DNA from: Actinomycetes bacterium
Lineage (GTDB): Bacteria; Actinomycetota; Acidimicrobiia; Acidimicrobiales; Palsa-688
Length of the DNA stretch: 6,656 nucleotides
Reading direction: 5' to 3'
Assembly (NCBI GenBank): GCA_021798075.1
Contig: JAJZYO010000113.1
Span: 1-6,656 of the forward strand
How positions within the stretch are numbered: position 1 is the first letter of the stretch; every line of letters begins with the position of its first letter. Position numbers and translations under genes: made by a program. Below, piece after piece: positions 4,555 through 6,656 of this stretch. The notes under the pieces are model-generated. The model did not search any database, had not been told where the DNA came from, and saw only the letters and a program-made list of their open reading frames with translations.

Positions 4555-6656
4555 ATGCTCGAACGCCCGCCCGCCGGCGCCATACCCGACGCGCCCGGGA
4601 GCTACCAGTTCCGCGACCGGGACGGCCGGGTCATCTACGTGGGCAAAGCGAAGTCGCTCCGCCAGCGCCTCTCCAACTACTTCCAGTCCCCGGGCGCCCT
4701 CCCTCCCCGCAGCGCGCAAATGGTCGCCTCCGCCGAGAGCGTCGAGTGGATACAGGTGCGCAACGACGTCGAGGCCCTCATGCTCGAGTACAGCCTCATA
4801 AAGCAGTACAAGCCGCGCTTCAACGTCCGCCTTCGTGACGACAAGAGCTACCCCTTCCTCGTGCTCACGACCGCGGACCACTGGCCGCGTGCCACAGTGC
4901 GGCGGGGCAAGCCTTCCGGTACCGCGAACCGCTACTTCGGCCCCTATGCGCACGCCTACGCGATCAGGGAGACCCTCGACCTGTTGCTGCGGACGTTCCC
5001 GGTGCGCAGCTGCAGCGACGCCAAGTTTGCCCGCCACGAGCGGCTCGGCAAGCCGTGCCTCACGTACCACATCGAGCGCTGCGCCGGTCCCTGCGCCGGC
5101 CTCGTGAGCCACGAGCAGTACGAGGAACTGGTGACCGATTTCGCCACCTTCCTCGACGGCGACACGGCGCCGGTGGTGCGCAAGCTCGAGACCGAGATGC
5201 ACGAGGCGGCGGCCAACTTGGAGTTCGAACTGGCCGCCCGCCTGCGGGACCGGCTGGCCTCGGTGCGCAGGGCGGTCGAAAAGCAGCAGATGGTCACCGA
5301 GAAGGCCGAGGACCTCGACTGTTTTGCCCTGGCCGAGGACGAGCTCGAAGCTGCCGTCCAGGTCTTTTACGTGAGGAGGGGCCGCGTCGTCGGGAGGAAG
5401 GGGTTCATCGTCGACAAGGTGGAAGACCTGGAGGCGCCGCAGCTCCTGGCGAACGTCCTGCACCAGCACTATTCGGAGCCGGTCAACGGGGTGCCGCCGC
5501 TCGTGCTCGTACCGGGTGAGGTGGACGAGGCGGAACTGCTCCTCGAGTGGTTGAGCGGCCTTCGGGCCGAGAGCGCCGCGGGCGGCGGCACCAACGCCGA
5601 GATCGAGTGGTGGGCGGCCAGCGGCAAGCGCCGGCCGGAGCGCAGCGTCAACCCGAGCGCGGGGGGCCAGAGCCGGGTGCGCTTCCATGTCCCCCAACGG
5701 GGCGACAAGAAGGCCTTGCTGGAAATGGTGGCCAAGAACGCGAGCGAGGAGCTGGCCCGGCACAGGCTGAAGCGTTCGGCCGACCACAACGCGAGGGCCC
5801 GTGCCCTGAACGCCCTCCAAGAGGCCCTCGGTCTGCCCGAAGCGCCGCTCCGGATCGAGTGCTACGACATGAGCCACCTGCAGGGCACCGACTACGTCGG
5901 CTCGATGGTGGTGATGGAGGACGGGCTGCCTAAGCCCTCGGAGTACAAGCGCTTCAAGGTCCGGAGCGTGCCGGGCAACGACGACTACGCGGCCATGGAG
6001 GAGGTCCTCACCCGCAGGCTGCGTGCCTACCTGGAAGAGAGGGAGCTCCCAGTGGCCGAAAGGAAGCGGCACTTTGCCTACCCGCCCCAGCTCCTGCTCG
6101 TAGACGGTGGCAAGGGGCAGCTGGGCGTGGCCGTCCGGGTGCTCGAAGAGCTCGGCTTGGACCAGGAGATCCCCACTGCCGCCCTGGCCAAGCAGTTCGA
6201 GGAGGTCTACCTCCCCGGCATGAGCCAACCGGTGCGCATCCCCCGCGGTTCGGAGGCGCTCTACCTGCTCCAGCGGGTTCGCGACGAAGCCCACCGCTTC
6301 GCCATCGGCTACCACCGCAAGCTCCGGGGCAGGAAGGTGACGGCGTCGGTGCTGGACGGCGTGCCTGGGCTCGGGCCCGCCCGGCGCAAGCGGCTGGTGG
6401 CCGAGCTCGGGAGCATCAAGGCGGTACGGGAGGCGCGGCGCGAAGCCCTCGCCGGGATCAGCTGGCTGCCCGACAGCGTGGCAGACGCCCTGTGGGACAA
6501 GCTCCACGCCCCGGAGCGGCCCCGGCTGCCGGGAGGGGCGGAGGGCCGCCGGCTGAAGACAGAGGACGGCCGGCTGAAGACAGAGGACGGCCGGCTGAAG
6601 ACAGAGGACGGCCGGCTGAAGACAGAGGACGGCCGGCTGAAGACAGAGGACGGCCG
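4555..6656 (+). CDS. uvrC: UvrC, excinuclease ABC subunit C (3' end beyond window)
   Basis: UvrC makes the 3' and 5' incisions around a UvrB-marked lesion. From ATG 4555 the frame is open for 700 codons to the window edge with no stop. Domains in order: GIY-YIG nuclease (residues ~14-92; GSY 15-17 in place of the usual GVY, YVGKAK 28-33) with expected catalytic residues Tyr28, Arg38, Glu78 and Asn90; four-Cys cluster (153, 168, 176, 180), reported in E. coli UvrC to bind iron-sulfur; UVR motif for UvrB contact (~206-245, AAANLEFELAARLRDRLASV); RNase H-like nuclease with Asp438 (ECYDMSH), Asp517 (VDGGKGQ) and His580 (DEAHRFAIGYH); tandem helix-hairpin-helix (~598-650, DGVPGLGPARRKRL). The normal ~650-aa body ends near residue 655, after which a heptad repeat begins at residue 666. 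The SD is weak (ggga very close to the ATG). In-frame GTG 4483 and TTG 4489 are possible but lack family-like sequence, whereas MLERPPAG...PDAPGSYQF looks like a normal N-terminus. Confidence 0.96.
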   Translation, partial: MLERPPAGAIPDAPGSYQFRDRDGRVIYVGKAKSLRQRLSNYFQSPGALPPRSAQMVASAESVEWIQVRNDVEALMLEYSLIKQYKPRFNVRLRDDKSYPFLVLTTADHWPRATVRRGKPSGTANRYFGPYAHAYAIRETLDLLLRTFPVRSCSDAKFARHERLGKPCLTYHIERCAGPCAGLVSHEQYEELVTDFATFLDGDTAPVVRKLETEMHEAAANLEFELAARLRDRLASVRRAVEKQQMVTEKAEDLDCFALAEDELEAAVQVFYVRRGRVVGRKGFIVDKVEDLEAPQLLANVLHQHYSEPVNGVPPLVLVPGEVDEAELLLEWLSGLRAESAAGGGTNAEIEWWAASGKRRPERSVNPSAGGQSRVRFHVPQRGDKKALLEMVAKNASEELARHRLKRSADHNARARALNALQEALGLPEAPLRIECYDMSHLQGTDYVGSMVVMEDGLPKPSEYKRFKVRSVPGNDDYAAMEEVLTRRLRAYLEERELPVAERKRHFAYPPQLLLVDGGKGQLGVAVRVLEELGLDQEIPTAALAKQFEEVYLPGMSQPVRIPRGSEALYLLQRVRDEAHRFAIGYHRKLRGRKVTASVLDGVPGLGPARRKRLVAELGSIKAVREARREALAGISWLPDSVADALWDKLHAPERPRLPGGAEGRRLKTEDGRLKTEDGRLKTEDGRLKTEDGRLKTEDG
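6550..6656 (+). repeat. 21-bp in-frame minisatellite encoding (RLKTEDG)n at the UvrC C-terminus
   Basis: Five complete, base-for-base identical copies of a 21-bp unit (cggctgaagacagaggacgg plus c) start at 6550, 6571, 6592, 6613 and 6634. A sixth begins with the last two bases of the window. In the uvrC frame each unit reads Arg-Leu-Lys-Thr-Glu-Asp-Gly, so copy-number change never shifts the frame. Each unit has two positive and two negative side chains (net about zero), one Leu and one Gly. The predicted tail is hydrophilic and probably disordered; a classic coiled coil is unlikely with a single hydrophobic residue per heptad. The preceding bases gagggccgc (6541-6549, Glu-Gly-Arg) look like the edge of a degenerate unit. 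Identity at synonymous sites points to recent expansion. Confidence 0.95.

Noticed and set aside
4483..4557. Upstream GTG 4483 or TTG 4489 as the uvrC start
   Set aside because: Neither has a convincing SD, the added residues would be low-complexity Gly/Arg, and both fall in or at the edge of the 16-bp repeat. ATG 4555 gives a family-like N-terminus.
4376..4600. An SOS (LexA) box upstream of uvrC
   Set aside because: I looked for a GAAC-N4-GTTC type palindrome; cgaac at 4559-4563 lacks the matching half site and lies inside the gene.
4432..6507. A 691-codon open frame on the minus strand across uvrC
   Set aside because: It lies opposite uvrC, whose catalytic motifs are all in order on the plus strand. 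Long antisense open frames are common in GC-rich genes, and its translation resembles no family and is compositionally biased.
6550..6656. The 21-bp repeats as a CRISPR array
   Set aside because: The units abut with no spacers, the period is exactly seven codons, and the array is in frame with uvrC.

Overview
This is a GC-rich window from a bacterial chromosome. The UvrA and UvrC sequences, the high-GC codon use and the remnant of a 'SPRRYGKTSL'-type ATPase suggest a high-GC actinobacterium, possibly of the Acidimicrobiia. That assignment rests on remembered family resemblance, not on a search.

Layout: (1) 1-2000 (+) is the C-terminal ~70% of uvrA; its start lies upstream of the window. (2) 2163-2657 (-), convergent with uvrA, is the decayed remnant of an AAA/ATPase_2-type P-loop ATPase. 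It has lost its start codon and its whole central ATPase core. (3) 2658-2896 is non-coding and holds a strong intrinsic terminator (2799-2838) for leftward transcription, plus short GC-rich repeats. (4) 2897-4375 (-) encodes a 492-aa exported protein of unknown function made of two gap-free copies of a ~194-residue, probably helical, domain joined by a Thr-rich linker. (5) 4376-4554 is a divergent intergenic region with a perfect 16-bp tandem repeat. (6) 4555 to the window end (+) is uvrC, complete through its catalytic and HhH domains. It then continues into a perfect 21-bp in-frame tandem repeat (heptad RLKTEDG) that runs off the edge of the window, so the UvrC C-terminus is not seen.

Functionally, UvrA (damage recognition ATPase) and UvrC (dual-incision nuclease) belong to the same nucleotide excision repair pathway and lie on the same strand. 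The two leftward genes between them have no visible link to repair and look like inserted accessory material. The most unusual feature is the heptad minisatellite at the end of uvrC. The duplicated-domain secreted protein and the 16-bp tandem repeat between it and uvrC come next. I see no CRISPR, RNA gene, complete mobile element or recognisable defence system.
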